From the NCBI GenBank assembly GCA_030637805.1, contig DAOWFV010000198.1:1-7839 (forward strand): a stretch of DNA of 7,839 bases, in the 5' to 3' direction. Below are positions 7,135 through 7,839 of the stretch, one piece after another. Within the stretch, counting starts at the first letter, position 1. Every line of letters begins with the position of its first letter. The position numbers were made by a program, and so were the translations under genes. Under the pieces are notes generated by a model that worked only from the letters and a program-made list of their open reading frames with translations, did no database searches and was not told the origin of the DNA. This DNA comes from Acidobacteriota bacterium. Lineage in GTDB: Bacteria; Acidobacteriota; Thermoanaerobaculia; Thermoanaerobaculales; Sulfomarinibacteraceae.

Positions 7135-7727
7135 TCTCAGGTTACTACGAGCGCCCGCTGAACAGGGTGCTCTTCCGGTGGATCGATCACCGCAAGGTGA
7201 GCGTGATCCAGCGCGAGCTCGCCTCCCTGCCGTGCGGCGCCATCGTGATCGACGTGGGGTGCGGTTCGGGTGCGATTCTGGAGCGACTCGCTCTGCCGGG
7301 GAACATGAAGGTCGCGGGCGATCATGATCTCGGCCTTCTCCGAGTGGCGCAGGCTCGCGGTCTTTTTCCGGTGCGGTTCGACTTCGACGCCCCATTGCCG
7401 TTCTCGGACGGCTCCGTCGACGCCGCCCTGATGATCGACACTATCGAGCATACCGCCGAGCCACGGCACGCCCTTTCGGAGCTTCACCGGGTGCTTCGGC
7501 CCGGAGGCGTGGCCATCGTTTTCACGCCACCCTATGACTCGGTGCGGTGGATCCTCGCCGAGCGCTTTCACTCCCTGATCACGCAAAGGCCGGCGGATCA
7601 CATCTCGCCGTTCACCCGCGAGTCCTTCATCTGGGCCCTGAGCCGCTCCTTCGGAGATTTCCGCACCGGCCGCGTCAATGCGAATCTCTCGATGTGGGCG
7701 GTTGCCCGGAAGGCTGCGAAGGACTGA
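7101..7727 (+). CDS. Class I SAM-dependent methyltransferase (Methyltransf_11 type), substrate unknown
   Basis: Small cytoplasmic methyltransferase of 208 aa. VIDVGCGSGAILERL (49-63) is the SAM-binding motif I with its GxGxG. AGDHDLGLL (72-80) ends strand beta-2, where an acidic residue usually binds the ribose of SAM. PLPFSDGSVDAALMIDTIEHTAEP (split around 98-121) and LHRVLRPGGVAIVFTPP (128-144) are the later motifs of the family. The C-terminal part ends with NLSMWAVARKA, a strand typical of the fold. The start is GTG 7101: an in-frame TAG lies at 7089-7091 and no other upstream start exists. There is no ribosome binding site, and a -10-like TAGCAT (7089-7094) lies just upstream, so translation may be leaderless. 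Neighbouring glycosyltransferase-like genes suggest a sugar, lipid or polyprenyl-linked acceptor, but that is inference from context only. The 3' end overlaps a convergent gene by 53 bp. Confidence 0.85.
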   Translation: MASSVVDQRPSFSGYYERPLNRVLFRWIDHRKVSVIQRELASLPCGAIVIDVGCGSGAILERLALPGNMKVAGDHDLGLLRVAQARGLFPVRFDFDAPLPFSDGSVDAALMIDTIEHTAEPRHALSELHRVLRPGGVAIVFTPPYDSVRWILAERFHSLITQRPADHISPFTRESFIWALSRSFGDFRTGRVNANLSMWAVARKAAKD

Positions 7728-7839
7728 CAACGTGTGTCAGCACGCACAGTACGAACCGCGGCCACTGGCGCCAGATCTTGATGTGGCTCTCACCGTAGCG
7801 GCGCGGGTACTCGTGGGTCGGGATATTCACCACGCGGTA
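7675..7839 (-). CDS. Probable family 2 glycosyltransferase, C-terminal end only (5' part outside window)
   Basis: On the minus strand an open frame enters from the window edge and ends at TGA (7675-7677), giving 54 residues. It begins YRVVNIPTHEYPRRYGESH and continues KIWRQWPRFVLCVL. A short strand followed by a YPRRYGES-like motif, then a Trp/Arg-rich helix, is characteristic of the end of the catalytic domain in GT2 enzymes that use polyprenyl-phosphate or surface-glycan acceptors. The last 15 or so residues (SPSQPSGQPPTSRDSH) are low-complexity and are antisense to the methyltransferase 3' end. The nucleotide-sugar-binding and DxD parts lie outside, so the family call rests on this tail alone. 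It is convergent with the methyltransferase (53-bp overlap) and co-directional with the GT-C-like gene. Confidence 0.55.
   Translation of the reverse strand, partial: YRVVNIPTHEYPRRYGESHIKIWRQWPRFVLCVLTHVVSPSQPSGQPPTSRDSH

Noticed and set aside
7135..7395. Upstream extension of the minus-strand membrane-protein frame to a 777-aa product
   Set aside because: This part is antisense to the well-supported methyltransferase, is Arg/Pro/Ser-rich and shows no domain; the hydrophobic N-terminus begins only after 7134.

Overview
High-GC bacterial chromosome fragment. The visible genes are those of a free-living bacterium that makes heme from glutamate by the C5 route and decorates lipids or cell-surface glycans. 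Some motif wording (for example in the aminomutase) and the text-like short tandem repeats between genes remind me of Acidobacteriota, possibly Thermoanaerobaculia. This is a low-confidence guess; no marker gene in the window settles the phylum.

Left part (1-4782, all + strand): a tetrapyrrole cluster in pathway-related order. It holds the C-terminal part of hemB (porphobilinogen synthase), hemL (glutamate-1-semialdehyde aminomutase, overlapping hemB by 4 nt), hemE (uroporphyrinogen decarboxylase) and hemN (oxygen-independent coproporphyrinogen dehydrogenase). HemL makes 5-aminolevulinate, HemB condenses two of these to porphobilinogen, HemE decarboxylates uroporphyrinogen III to coproporphyrinogen III, and HemN oxidises that to protoporphyrinogen IX without oxygen.

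Spacers (1689-2047, 3065-3393, 4783-5061): the most unusual part of the window. Every spacer after hemL contains tandem arrays whose unit is exactly 7 bp. There are eight arrays of at least three sequence families: GGAATTC-like, CTCAAAA, and GGTCGCA/CCTGNNA. Some are perfect copies and some have drifted in sequence while keeping the 7-bp register. They begin 1-2 nt after the stop codons of hemL and hemE and end 14-18 nt before the starts of hemE and hemN. Several are inverted relative to each other, including a 33-bp perfect inverted pair between hemE and hemN, and two facing arrays between the convergent hemN and the next gene. They resemble in form the heptameric short tandemly repeated repetitive (STRR) sequences described in cyanobacteria.

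Right part (5062-7839): a different functional block. A large polytopic membrane protein of GT-C glycosyltransferase type (- strand) is divergent from a class I SAM-dependent methyltransferase (+ strand). The methyltransferase converges on, and overlaps, the C-terminal end of what looks like a family 2 glycosyltransferase (- strand, cut by the window edge). This looks like a small surface-glycan or polyprenyl-sugar locus.
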